DNA of 64,000 bases from Serpula lacrymans var. lacrymans S7.9 (Eukaryota; Basidiomycota; Agaricomycetes; Boletales; Serpulaceae), in the NCBI RefSeq assembly GCF_000218685.1, contig NW_006763292.1:2743909-2807908 (forward strand), read 5' to 3'. The notes beneath the pieces were generated by a model, which made no database searches, had not been told where the DNA came from, and saw nothing but the letters and a program-made list of their open reading frames with translations. Each line of letters starts with the position of its first letter. Within the stretch, counting starts at the first letter, position 1. A program made the position numbers and the translations under genes. Below are positions 1-11,198 of this stretch, in pieces.

Positions 1-1910
1 ATAACAAGGCGCTTCCCTCAAATGGGAGCTAGTCACGAAGGACTATTGGTATGCACCTGGATCGCTCCCGTTACCTCTATCGGTTTGCTGTTCGTGGCCA
101 CCAGGCAGCCGAATCATATCCATTCCAGGCTCGCAGCTCTGCATTGCATCACCCACCACGGTATCAAAGCGGCTGGGGACCTGTCGCACTAGGCCTATGA
201 ATGACCGCCCGCTCAACACGTGTATTATGCACAAAAGAAAAGTCAGGGTTCCCTGACATTGCAGTTAATTCATGTCGCTGACCCGCGCGGCGACTGCTAT
301 TGTTTTGTTTATCTGGTCTTGTTTCAGTAAAGCCCTTTACTCATCACCGGCTTGTCTATATACTTCCGTGATCAGCTGGCCTGCATTTCATAAGTGAGAG
401 CTTATGTCCTCGTTTTAAGCTCATGTAACTTTACTAATTGTTGTACGTGTAATCTTAAATGGGAACTACTATGTTGCTTAGCTATTGAAAAAATCGTGGC
501 GTACGCCTAATTGGATCTAGCATCCCACTGCGAACAAAACATATCTGTATGTTTTGAATTGTGAAGTAGACGACAAGCAACGCATCGCTTTGTATCTTAT
601 CACTTATCATCGTACCTATTTCAAGGCATGAACAATGGGAACATCCGTGCTTACAAGACGGCGTCGAAGCGCAAGGTGGGAAACTTGGTAAGCTCTGTAT
701 CGTCGGGGAGAGATCTCGACCATACCTGTCCATTCGATTCGCATGAGTCATCCCATCAACACCCGGACCTTCTGTTAGCTCCTATTGTCCTGCAAAATCT
801 TCGCTCACTTGAATACACCCCTGATCGGTGAAAGGGGAGGAGTGTCCTGCGGAGGTGATCCTCCAGGCATACCACTGTCCTATGACACCTTGATATTTTT
901 GTCGCATGGCAGAGCGCGTGTGAGCACTGCCGGTGTGGCTATGATGCGCTGTGGGATGCTGCTTGTGGTGCACCTCGTGGTCCCCGAAGGGCATACAGCC
1001 TGTGCTTGGACTAGCATTGACTTCGACCAGAACAGTTTTGGCTGCAAAACTGATGGCGGCCACACTGATACAAGCAACCACAGGAATGGAGGGATGAGTA
1101 AGAATGCGGTTAAAAAAAAGGCATTTATAATAATTCAAACTTGCACACAAGGCACAAATGAGAAATCTTTTTGACAAACTCTCGCTGTGGACAATAGCCA
1201 TGTAGACCTGAGTATATCCTTCTTCAGTCAGGGCGAGGGCGTCGTGTCCCGAGCAGGAAGGTAGTATTCGTGCTTTGTGTATATTTGGCTTGTGGCTGGC
1301 AAGGCTGTTATTGTTGCAACCACGCCTCGATGTACGATGGTTCCTGCCACGACGGACCAACAACAAAAGCTTGAGACAATTCGCATTTCCCTGGGGATCA
1401 CTAGCCATTTCACAGTCTGCAATTGCTTTACGTGGGCCCGTACTTTCGCCGGATCTGTTCCTGCTGGACTTGTCGGGTGCCAGGTTCCAATTCGGGTCCA
1501 TTTCTAATTGTCAAGTATGTGCATCCATGAATCCGTGCTAATGGCCTATGCATCAGCTTATCAAGGCGATGGTATCAATCTCCATGCGAAGTCTGAGCTA
1601 TCTTTGATTTTCTGCCGTACTCTCTTTTTGTTCTCGCCTGATGGCTTTCGCACCGATGTTGCCTCTATGAATACCACGAATGCGAGCAGCCACTCAGCAC
1701 GGACGCGTTGACAGGGCAATGTACCTTCCGGTGATTATACCGGACAAAACTGTCGCACTGCTTCGGGATGTTAATAATAACGGTGGGCGGCCTGTCCAAA
1801 GCGATCTCGCTGACGGCTAGGAACACCATGTCTCACCTTGGAAATGGGCCATTCGTTCAGGTTCCGTTCAGGTTCTATTGTTTTTTGCTTTGACCACAGA
1901 TAATACGTCA
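1..1910. other. Left-end region, no assignable gene
   Basis: I see no gene I can name here. Open frames exist on both strands, the longest on the minus strand at 782-1501 (239 residues), but none shows a recognisable domain, and a cysteine-, histidine- and serine-rich mixed composition suggests chance or decayed sequence. A minus-strand frame at 43-234 ends at a possible splice donor and could be a 5' exon of a gene continuing beyond the left edge, but nothing supports this strongly. Confidence 0.4.
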
Positions 1911-1914
1911 AATT

Positions 1915-1922
1915 TATATAAA
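1915..1922 (+). promoter_or_regulatory. TATA box of pheromone gene
   Basis: The octamer TATATAAA lies 112 bp upstream of the pheromone precursor start codon in otherwise mixed sequence. It fits a core promoter for a short, strongly expressed gene. Only position and match to the TATA consensus support it. Confidence 0.45.
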
Positions 1923-2033
1923 TGCTCGAGAGAATTACGAGAAGGACCATCCAACAACCGAGCTAAATTGTCTCCCGCACGCTCTTACATATAGCACACT
2001 TTGCGAGACAGCTTCGAACCTCTACCCACATCA

Positions 2034-2162
2034 ATGGACTCATTTATCACCATCGTCTCTGCTCCAGTAGCATCGAGCGTCTCTGAAGAGACACAATCTC
2101 AAATACCAGTTGACCAGGAGTATGTCTCAAATGGAGGCAACTGTTACTGTGTCATTGCATGA
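2034..2162 (+). CDS. Mating pheromone precursor (CaaX lipopeptide)
   Basis: Intronless frame of 42 residues. It begins MDSF, as many agaric pheromone precursors do, has an acidic, polar middle and ends NGGNCYCVIA followed by TGA. CVIA is a CaaX box: the cysteine would be farnesylated, VIA removed and the end carboxymethylated, giving a secreted lipopeptide recognised by STE3-type receptors of the B mating-type system. That role is family knowledge. The N-terminal cut is normally next to a charged pair 10-15 residues before the cysteine; here the candidate is around QEY, so a mature peptide near EYVSNGGNCYC is inferred. A TATA box lies 112 bp upstream. No STE3-like receptor gene was found in the window, so it may belong to a B locus lying to the left or be a non-mating-type pheromone-like gene. 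The small size is why automatic gene finders often miss such genes. Confidence 0.88.
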   Translation: MDSFITIVSAPVASSVSEETQSQIPVDQEYVSNGGNCYCVIA

Positions 2163-2740
2163 TGAGCCATCATCACCTGTCTGTCTGGTCAGTTTTGTTT
2201 TCCCCTTGACGTCTTCAAGCATTTACTGATCGTCAAATTTGCAGATAGACTATCTTCCCTATTCTCATATCATTTCGACTCAACCGACGTCTCTCGTTTA
2301 AATTCTGACATCATCGTATCCATTGTATCAACACCATCACACTCCTTCGATGGCTATTGTCCTAGCCTTTCTCATTTCGTTCATTTGATTTCATTCGGTT
2401 CTTTTATTTAAGGACTTGTGGACATGTATCCAACATCATCAGAGACTTTCGTGTTCTAGCGGTTGGGGGAGTACGAAGCAGACGAGGGGGATATCCGCCA
2501 ACATCGCTTTTATTATAATATTTATTCGACATCACTTACACGCTTGCGACACCCTTTCTTACACCAAGCTGATTACCTACATGTACCGTAGATATCAAGC
2601 AATATAGTCTCTTACACAACTCGAGCGTTTGAGAGCCTTCACAGAGACCTTGAACGATGAGCGTAAAACTGTAATGTTGATATAGATAGGAGCACGCTTA
2701 ACGCGCTTTCGAAACGTAGTAAGAGACAGCCACTGAGACC
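2163..2740. other. Intergenic, pheromone 3' side
   Basis: AT-rich, pyrimidine-tract-rich sequence between the pheromone gene and the folate gene. It probably holds the pheromone 3' UTR and the promoter of the next gene. No convincing coding sequence was seen. Confidence 0.4.
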
Positions 2741-3591
2741 ATGGATTCCTCTAACACTGATACTGCAAACGCCGACACTGTCTTTATCGACACCCTCCAG
2801 CTGTCTGCTACGCTTGGACCAGACTGCTGGGGCCGCACTCGCCCCCAAATCGTGCTCATCAGCGTTCACCTCCACCTCGTCCCCGCCTTCCTTACCGCCG
2901 CAAGCAAGTCAGACGACGTCAAAGACTCCGTGCACTACGGCCATCTCACCAAATCCATCACCCAACTCGTCGAGAAAAAGGGCGCAGAGCCATTCGAGGG
3001 CGTTCGCGGGCTCGTCGATGCTGTCACAAAGGCGGCGTTTGCACTGGCGGGAGATGCGGCAGGGGCAGTGAGAGTCGTGGTCGATATTCCCAAACTTGTG
3101 TTACTCGCGGATGGATTCAGCATTGATGTTACCACGAATGCGACATCGTCCTGCGATGAATCTCCCTTCAAAGTGTCGGTGAAGGATATCGTGCTCGCAG
3201 TTATCATTGGCGTCAACCCTCCTGAGCGTAAGGCCAAGCAGCGTGTTATCATGAATATCGTTTTCGTCGAGAATGCAGGCTTGCATCCCCCAGTCGACTA
3301 TCCTTCGATCATCTCAAAGATATCTCAAGTGAGTTTCACAGTCTACGATTTACTGTTGCAGAAGCTGAAATGTGATACAATTTGCAGGATATCGAGGCAT
3401 CTTCGTATCTCACTCTTGAGAAATTCGTCATGGAGATTGTTATCGCAGCATGCCGTGCAAGTGATGCCATTAAAACGGTCACAGTTCGAGCCCAAAAACC
3501 AAGTGCCCTCACGTTTGCACACTCGTCTGGAGTGGAAATCACAAGAAGTCGCGCTTTCTTGGACCGCCAGGAGTACTTTGATGCGCTATAA
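2741..3591 (+). CDS. Tandem dihydroneopterin aldolase-domain protein
   Basis: Two exons, 2741-3328 and 3388-3591, joined in phase 0 across a 59-nt GT-AG intron; about 263 residues. It begins MDSSNTDTANADTVFIDTLQ. Two FolB-like units are seen: one from about residue 12 to 115 (DTLQLSATLGPDCWGRTRPQ, then YGHLTKSITQLVE) and one from about 140 to the end (KDIVLAVIIGVNPPERKAKQ, then YLTLEKFVMEIVIAACRA). Family knowledge: FolB converts 7,8-dihydroneopterin to 6-hydroxymethyl-dihydropterin plus glycolaldehyde in folate synthesis. In many fungi two such units form the N-terminus of a trifunctional Fol1/Fas protein with HPPK and DHPS domains; here the frame stops after the second unit, so the aldolase part is separate. 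It converges with the trehalose gene (345 bp apart). The DHNA call is strong; whether both units are active is not clear. Confidence 0.85.
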
Positions 3592-3936
3592 ACACGGACA
3601 CAACTAGCTTTGGTTAAGTTTACTCCGGCAGACCTCTCATCCATCCACATCCCACTCAGTAAGATATATCTGCTTGTCAGCAACAGCAGATGAAAACAAA
3701 AACAGCATATCGATTTGCTTCGTGTTTTGATGTAAGACTACATGATTTGTGACCGTATGAATATGAATAAACAAAAGGATGGGAATCTAAACAAGTGATA
3801 ACTTGGAACCAGAATCAGCAGCAGAACCAACATAATATTACCCTCGACATTAATCCCGTTTTACACACAACAACATTTCCCTCCTTTCCCCCCGCCCCTA
3901 CCACATTCGAGAGTACAATCAGGAAGTATAACCGCT
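3592..3936. other. Convergent 3' intergenic region
   Basis: 345 bp between the stop codons of two converging genes. It holds AT-rich 3' UTR sequence, including an AATAAA at about 3765 in plus orientation that may serve as polyadenylation signal for the aldolase gene. No coding signal. Confidence 0.5.
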
Positions 3937-6900
3937 TCAACGAACATTCGCGAACCGCGACAACACTTCGATAGCATCTTTGGGCTCTAGTTTCCATTTG
4001 GCGCCAGTCCCCTTTCTGCTCGTTGAGCACGTTTCCGCGTTGTCCAGATCGTTCAGCCTACGCAGCAGTTTCTCGTCGCCCCCGACTGCAAAGACAAAAT
4101 CGAGCTCGTCATGCACACCGTCACCCTCAGTAGGGTCATGAGACATCCACACTGAACGGCCGCTCAGGGGGGAATGCGCAGGTCCACCGGGATGTAATAT
4201 CGCTCCAACGGCGGTGGAACGAGAGATGTTGTTGGGGAGGACGAGGAAGCTGTTGGCTCCTGGTATAATGCGCAAGCCGTATCGTTCGCCGAGGCTAGTG
4301 TGACATCAGCTAATGTTCTCGATCAAATAAATGATCGTACGAACCTGTCAAAAATATGGTTCTGCGCTTCTGCAGCTTGTCGGCGGGCCCATTGGCGATC
4401 AGCACAGTCTGTGACGGGACCAGTCCAGAAGCGCCAAACAACAGATGCCTCCCGTTCTTCAACAAAAGCCCCCGGTGTACGCTCGGTGAACTGGAGACAG
4501 AGAAGTTCACGAATTCATGTCTCGATCAGAGCTAAAGAAGAAAAAAAATTGTTTTACTACTCACGTAATTCAAAATCTCGACACATGACGCTTTCCATGT
4601 GAAGTTGAAGTTGGAAACGACGTTAATCCAAGAGGCTTTTTCTTTACGATTTGGGCGTGTTCTGATGAAGCAGCCGTTCTCAGCTCTAGATCCACGGTGT
4701 TAATACCCGTTCCACCGATCATCCCAAAGTTTGTTTGTACTCACACGATCCCTACGTTAGGCGCTTCGGCTGCGACCTTGTCCATAACACCTTTCACAGG
4801 AAGCCCACTCAGTAACCACACCTCATTCATTGGATCTTCTGCAAATTTGTTCAATAACGCCAAGGCCTCCTTTGGGGCCTCAAACGGCGCAAGCAGCCCT
4901 GCACGCGTCATATCACGCTGCCAAATTGCACCTTCAAAATCTAAGAGCAACAGACGCTTTGCGGAGTGCTTGTATCGAGGGAGGAGGCTCGCGGTATCGA
5001 GTTGTGGGACGACGCTGAGGTCAGATTGGATGATATGCTCCGTGTTTGCACGTAGGCAACGCGTGAGGAAGGAAGTCACGAAGGTTTGAGCGGTTTGAGT
5101 GACGACGTGGTTATGCAAATCCTAAACATTGAGTCAGCATGAGTATTGAATGGGAATGACGCTGGTCATGAGAACTGACCTTCCAGCGCGATAGTGCTTC
5201 CTCGTCACTCATAGTAAGGGCCTACACGGTGATACTTAGTGATCATGTAAGAGAAAAACGATGTAAAGACCACTTACTTGGTAGATAGCTTTCGCAGTTC
5301 CCCTAGAGTCGTATGGATTGATGGCGATACAAGACCTGAAACCACTGTAACTGTACGATCCTGTGAACTACCAACAACCATCAATCACTTTGAGTTCAGT
5401 AGTCTTCGTATGTAACTCACTTCGCTGAGAATCAGTGGCCGATGTCTACCTTCTTGGCACTCCACGAATTCGTGCGTGCTGTGCCAAAGACAGGAGACCA
5501 TGAGCATGCCGAATAAAACACATGCGCGTGGTCAAACCCACCGTAAAGCCATTCCTTCACGCAGACTGGTAACCAAAAACGCGTCCGCCACGCTCAGGAG
5601 CGCCAGATACTGACTGAATGTGACTTCTTGGGTATGAAGGAATACAACTGGCTGATAAGTTAGAGTGGAGAAACGAGAATTGATACGCGAGACGATATCC
5701 GCAACGCCACCAGCAAGCTCATTGGATTCAGTCGTTTGAAGGGCAACCTGAATGAGAACGACCTGGAAGCAAAGCCATGTTGTGAACACTGCTGTGAAGC
5801 TAATCCAAAAACGACCTACCTTTTGCTGGAACTCGGGATGTTTGTCCAAAAACTGCTCAAACGCTTGAATCTTATGTCTTACACCCTACAGTCGGCTAAG
5901 TATATAGTCTGGTAAAGGAATTAATGATACTCACTTGGACTTCATCTAATTTATCTCTGCCTACAACGATCTTCATTCCTGCATAACGTTGCCTAAGTAG
6001 CTGGACCCAATAAGAAACATCAGGTTCTCTCCTATATTGTTCATCAGTAAACTATAACCTAGATGATCAATCGCAAGAAGCTACGAACTTTTTCTCCCTT
6101 AACGCATTCACGTCAATCCCCATTGGGATAACACCAACGTCTACAAATCGGCCAGTTCCGCCAGTCTCGACCTGTATTCCTTTCGGTAACGCCTCGAGTG
6201 CCAAGATGCGGGACACAGTCTGCCTGAAATGGCGGGCATAATTGACAGTTTGGAAACCTACTAGATCGGCAGCAAGGAGTCCACGAAGAAGGGATTCTCG
6301 AACAGACAGGCAGCGGAAAATTTCGGATGAAGGGAAGGCAACGTGAAGGAAGAAGCCGATTGGTGCGTTAGATAGGAGAGGGCTTGCTCGAAGGAGAGAC
6401 GGAAGAAGCATTAGGTGGTAGTCATTGACCCAGACTACGAATAGTTAATAAGTTGATGAAGGAACGTAAAGCAAGAATGAGCCTACTGATATCACCCTCT
6501 TGGTAGTTGGCAATGATGGCATCAGCAAAGCGTTGGTTGACCGAGACATACTGCTTGAAGGATGCTGATTCGTAGAAAAGTTTGGTTTTGGGAGCATCAG
6601 GGACTGCATAATGTAAACAGGGCCAGAGAACCTTCACGAGGTCATCAGTTTGTCCAAAAGACTTGTCATTAAATAACGCACCTGATGGCAGAATTCGTCG
6701 TAACAGCTTTCAAATTCGTCATCTGGGATCCAAACTGGGAGACTACAGTGCTGCTCCTTCTTATAAAACTTAAAACCTTAGAGGCTATTTAAGTTGCTGA
6801 TTTATATTAATTTTATTGTTCAAACATGAGAGCTTAGTACGTGAAACATGAGAGCTTAGTACGTTAGCCATGAGAGCTTAGTACGTTAGCCATGAGGGTT

Positions 6901-7495
6901 TAGTTCGTTAAACATGAGAGCCCCCGTTTATGATGGGTGAATCACGTTCCGGACGTCGAGACGATGAGCGTGATTGTTTGCGCTGGATACGCGCTGCGAA
7001 TTGAATTTCTGGATGTGTCGTCTGGTATTTACGAGGGCTAGTGATTCCATTGTGTCCATTGTGTCCGTTGGCAGGAGTGGATGCACCGTTGAGGGGTGTC
7101 AAATTCCCGGGGCTGGCAATGCTAGCAAACCTCGAGAATGGATTCCCGCTTTCTGACCCAGGCGAGGCGATAGGCGTTATAGCCCTCGACTTCAGCCATG
7201 TTTTAGTATGAGATATGGGCTATCCCAGTACAAAAAAAAAGTTCCGCACCTTGTCTTTCAGATCCTCAACAATGCTCTTTAACGGAACATTTCCAAGTCC
7301 ACTTCCTGAACGCTGGCGAAAAGCAGCTGGCTTGTCGCCAATTTGGAATGCAGACGTCGATAGTCCTGATTTCGCCAGCGAAGGAACATCGTGGGCGTGG
7401 ATATCCGGTGTTGGTGGGTTGGACTCGCCGAGCACCGCAGTGGTGGGGAGGAAGAGGGAGGCGATGATGACACGATGGTTGCGGAACGAGCTCAT
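3937..7495 (-). CDS. Trehalose-6-phosphate synthase/phosphatase-like protein (Tps2/Tps3 type), interrupted
   Basis: About a dozen exons on the minus strand. The protein starts MSSFRNHRVIIASLFLPTTA and ends RFANVR. A glycosyltransferase-20 domain is clear: PVWIPDDEFESCYDEFCHQ, IIWVNDYHLMLLP, GFFLHVAFPSSEIFRCL, GVIPMGIDV, GMKIVVGRDKLDEVQGVRHK and the end piece SLREGMALRTHEFVECQ. A phosphatase-like HAD domain follows, with RLLLLDFEGAIWQRD where active enzymes have LDYDGT. The first Asp is kept but the second is Glu and the Thr is Ala, so phosphatase activity is doubtful and a regulatory role in the trehalose synthase complex (like yeast Tps3/Tsl1) is likely. Between the N-terminal exon ending around RDSPIINGG and the exon starting near EQHCSLPVW, 164 bp of R6K plasmid origin sit in the gene. 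No splice sites remove it cleanly while keeping frame on canonical donors, and the conserved N-terminal part of the synthase domain seems missing, so the model is broken in this assembly. Confidence 0.88.
6758..6921. other. R6K gamma replication origin fragment (foreign)
   Basis: Starting at ttcttataaaac and running through the AT-rich segment into repeated 22-bp units, this stretch matches, as far as I recall base for base, the gamma origin of the Escherichia coli plasmid R6K, used in pir-dependent vectors and rescue transposons. The repeat period of exactly 22 bp is the R6K iteron length. The match stops abruptly in the fifth iteron, where sequence turns back to fungal coding DNA. No pir gene, resistance marker or Tn5 end is visible next to it. 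It lies inside the trehalose gene. A cloning or transposon-finishing remnant in the assembly is by far the best explanation; natural transfer is very unlikely. Confidence 0.95.
6822..6921 (+). repeat. R6K iterons, four full and one partial
   Basis: 22-bp direct repeats at 6822-6843, 6844-6865, 6866-6887, 6888-6909 and a truncated one at 6910-6921. The core is catgagagcttagtacgt; the fourth is variant (catgagggtttagttcgt), just as in the plasmid. In R6K these bind the Pi initiator protein; seven are present in the complete origin, so the array is truncated. Confidence 0.93.
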
Positions 7496-10400
7496 GTTAC
7501 AAGATTTTCTGGTTATATACAAGGAATTATATGTTTTTGGGATATAATCCCAGGTTGAGAGACAAGGAAAAGAGAGGAGGCGAGTGTGGAGATTTGGATT
7601 GGCGGTGACGCTGTTAGGGGATCATTATATCATACCAAGCCGCATCAAAATAATGATGTGGTGTGTGGCCTGTATTTATGCACCAATAGCTACATTATGT
7701 ATCTACGTTCAAATCGTTGTAGATGGATAGGATAACTGGAAACAGAAATGGACGTCTGATTCCTGGCAGGACGTGCTTGATAAATCCACCTCCGTAAACC
7801 GTAATTCTTCCGCTAACTGGTAAAGAGGCACATAGAGGCACGTTCGCAGGGCATCTCACCTTGCGTTGGCTCGTCCTATTACATACAAGTCCCATACGGT
7901 CCTCGACTGAAAAAGGTTACAGGAATCCGCATCTATCGACGGGTACAAGCGGAACGGCGTCAAGCGGTGCATCCGCGATTTTAAGGCGACGATTTGTACA
8001 CGATTAACAGGATACGACCTGCCGAGTTACTCCGCTGGCAACACCTGTTCAAAATCCTCAACGTCACTGGCGTTGGGGGGTGAACGTGTGTGATCCGATG
8101 GAGGTGAGGGCGGACTTGCACTGACATTGGAGTTGGGATTGAAGGGGTATCGCCGAGCCAAAAATGTGGATGACGCTAATCCAAGTTATTCCAGTGCTTT
8201 ATCTCGCTTTATCAATAGAAAGATGGCGGAGGTAGGCGGTCCGAGATATCAGATTTTCATGGACGCGGCAAATGGGACTAATCCCGCAGGACGGCAAGGA
8301 GGCGGGTTGCAAAGTGAGCGCGAAGAGAATACGAAGAGAAGTAGTGTCGCTTTTATCATCCGTAGGGCGGTCCGAGCAATCTGATCTAAATTAAAGCCAT
8401 CTCATACCTGTCAATGATGCAAGATTGTACATCCCCAATCCTGACTATATGCCAATCATCGACGCACCTATAAATGTCGTTCAGAAGCTTGGAAAGAGAA
8501 GAGGTGCTCATGGTTCATGATGAAAATGTATGTGGGAAAGCTCGTAAGATGACCGTGGAGGGTTATAGATTAGTCCCCCTTCTTGCGTACAGACTGTGAA
8601 AGGGGACAAATGAAAGGCCACAACATGGTCGCATGTATTTTAACGCTCACTTCGAAAGGCAGCGCGATAAATCAATGTGTGATGAAGATGCTTTCTAAGA
8701 AGGACATGCCTTGAGGTTAACAAGACGATAAAGTGGGCGTTTGAAAACCATGAGAACGCGGACAATGGTCACGTAGAGTCGTAGATGAGCTTCACCTTCG
8801 TGAACACATGCTTTGAAGGGCTGTTTGAGCTGGTTTATGTCCGAGGAAAACGCCTGAAAGGACGAACCTGGACAGGTGTCAAACACACATATATATAAAA
8901 CGATAGAGCTTACACGTAATGAGTAAGGGTGATATAGCCGCCTCAAGGCGGCTCACTCTCGAAGGCGAACAGATTAGTTAACCTGAGAAATTATGAAGTG
9001 CTCGAAAACATACCTGATGACCAAGGCCTTCGAGGGCCGCCCCGCGATGCGATGGATCGCAAGGTCATGGAACCAATCGAGCCTAAATTGAAGTTCCTGG
9101 AGAAACCCTCCTTGTACGGCGTATAGCATCAGGTGGAAAGGACTAATCTAGGCAATCATTCCGGGCACCTCGGAGGGGATACTGTCAATGCCAATTGTGA
9201 TCAGATATATTTAGCGGTTCAACAAGTCAGGCATGACATCCGTATGATACTGGCACAATAGAATGGAATTTGATGAGGCTAAGCGCTACCAAGGACACCA
9301 CCATCGATTATAATGGCTTTAGAAAATGGGTTAGAAAATGGACCACATTCGTAAGTATAGCGCCTGGTAATTTGTTGCGCCTCACAGCCATAAGGAAGGG
9401 ACCAAGTCACACTCCAAAAACAAGGCATGCATGACCAACGTGTGCAGGTTAAAACCCCTTTGTGAAGGCGACCTGGAGCCCTGCCTAGAGCACAGGATGA
9501 CGGCTTGGTGACTTTAATACCCTGCGTGACACATAAACATGCGAATCCAGACTGCCTAGCTCAGTGAAGGTATACGCTGACTATGAATGCTTAAACTCAC
9601 GTTGGCAACTGACAAGTCCAAGCTTGAAATTCAGATATGGAAGATGGAAGGGCGTGTAGAGGAAACCCTCATTATCTGTGAATAAGCGGTACAGAATGAT
9701 CCAATGGGTTTTTTTTAAAGTTATCGGTTGACAGCGATATTACAGGACCCTGAAATTTCTGAATAATCGTATCGATATTTTCTTGTCGGCGTGACTGGGA
9801 AGATCAGACACCAATTCGCTCGATGGAGTACGGCAATTGTTGGGTCCGAGGCATAATAGGAGGTTTAATAAACACCAAAAACGTCGACCATGTTCCGGGG
9901 CATCAAACGCTGTTCATCCGTGAACAGCGCGCCAAGATATATTATCCGTTTCTTGCAAATATTTCGTCCTGAATTTTCCTGAATGATGTCTATGAAGTTG
10001 TGCGTAGACCCTTCGCGTAGACATGTAGATCATCCTTCCATTCCACGTGAAACAGCGTAGTACTCACATATAAGGCACTTGATTAAAACACACAAACGAT
10101 GTCAAGGTTAGTAAACAGCACAAATGGGGTTAACATACCAGTGTAAACGAGTTACTCTTCCTTGTAAAAACTCAAAAGTAACTTGTAACAGGGCAGGCGC
10201 GGCGGAGTGTACGTACCATCGTTAAAACTGCCACATGATGCTATACCAGGGAGGTTTATTTCGTATTGGCGGGGAGTAAGCAATACAGGTAGACGGTTGT
10301 CCCCAAGTAGGTTGCTGTGTAAACTGTAAAAAAGCAGATTATTGACATGTAAGACTCGGAGTTTGACAAGTCTGCTCCACGATTCCAACAGCCGCGAGTT

Positions 10401-11138
10401 CCTGTGGTAATTCTCGCGGAGAAGCGGTCACTGCAGGGAAGGTGATACTTGAGATACGCGCTGAAAGGAAAACTGGTACAATATCAATATCAGACGACTA
10501 TGGGCATGAGGCTTCCAGCAGGTGAGGCTTAAAACCTAGCGTCATAGTGATTTGTAGAAGAAGTAATTGAAAAGGACTAAAAAGTAACGTGTTTGTGACA
10601 TTAAACTCCCTGCTACTACAGCATCGCCGCTCCGCGTAAACCGGTGACCTGCCAAAACGCAAAAAACAGACTAAAAAGGTGTGTTATTTAGGGTCAGATG
10701 GACCTACATTTCAGAAAAAGCCTGTCAATGTCCGGTGCAGCTTATCTTTTACCACGTACGTACCTGTCCAGACGCTCCATAGCCATTCACGACAAAATTG
10801 GCATGCCCCCGATCCCTTGCATTGCAAAGATCACCTGTACTTGTACTACTTACCGCACCCGAGGCTAGCCTTTATGAAGTCAGGCTGTGGCGTGGGATCT
10901 CGAGGCTAATGGTTCGCGGTGAACATCTACTTAAGACTAGTCCTCCGAGTCTATATATGTGTAAGTACTAAGTACCCGGTCTTAAGGATCTTTTGAGGCG
11001 AGTCATTCAATCATTTATTTATCCTTGAATCTGTGGGGAACTTATCATCAACTCCGCTAGGTAAATCATATATAACATCGACTAACGAAATTAAACGACC
11101 ATCCCATCCCCGTTGCCTTCCCTGATCTTCAAGTTACT
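7496..11138. other. Gene-poor region of 3.6 kb
   Basis: No protein family, tRNA or intact mobile element was recognised. Open frames are short (under 90 codons), for example 7695-7895 minus, 8127-8384 plus, 8695-8946 minus and 10152-10388 minus, and lack domain motifs. Sequence is of mixed composition without obvious tandem repeats. Its left part must hold the promoter of the trehalose gene and its right part that of the F-box gene. It could be a decayed transposon or a non-coding RNA locus; I cannot tell. Confidence 0.45.
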
Positions 11139-11198
11139 GTAAGTACTGCCGGAACGTCAAAGTGAGACCTGCCTGCTCACTGTTCCATGTGTAGGACA

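Noticed and set aside
782..1501. 239-codon minus-strand frame
   Set aside because: No domain, odd composition (many His, Ser, Arg), overlapping frames on the other strand, and no splice-supported extension to a known family.
6822..6921. CRISPR-like direct repeats
   Set aside because: Repeats are contiguous with no spacers and match plasmid R6K iterons.
6758..6921. Ordinary AT-rich intron of the trehalose gene
   Set aside because: It begins and ends at non-splice positions, carries plasmid iterons, and conserved protein sequence is missing around it.
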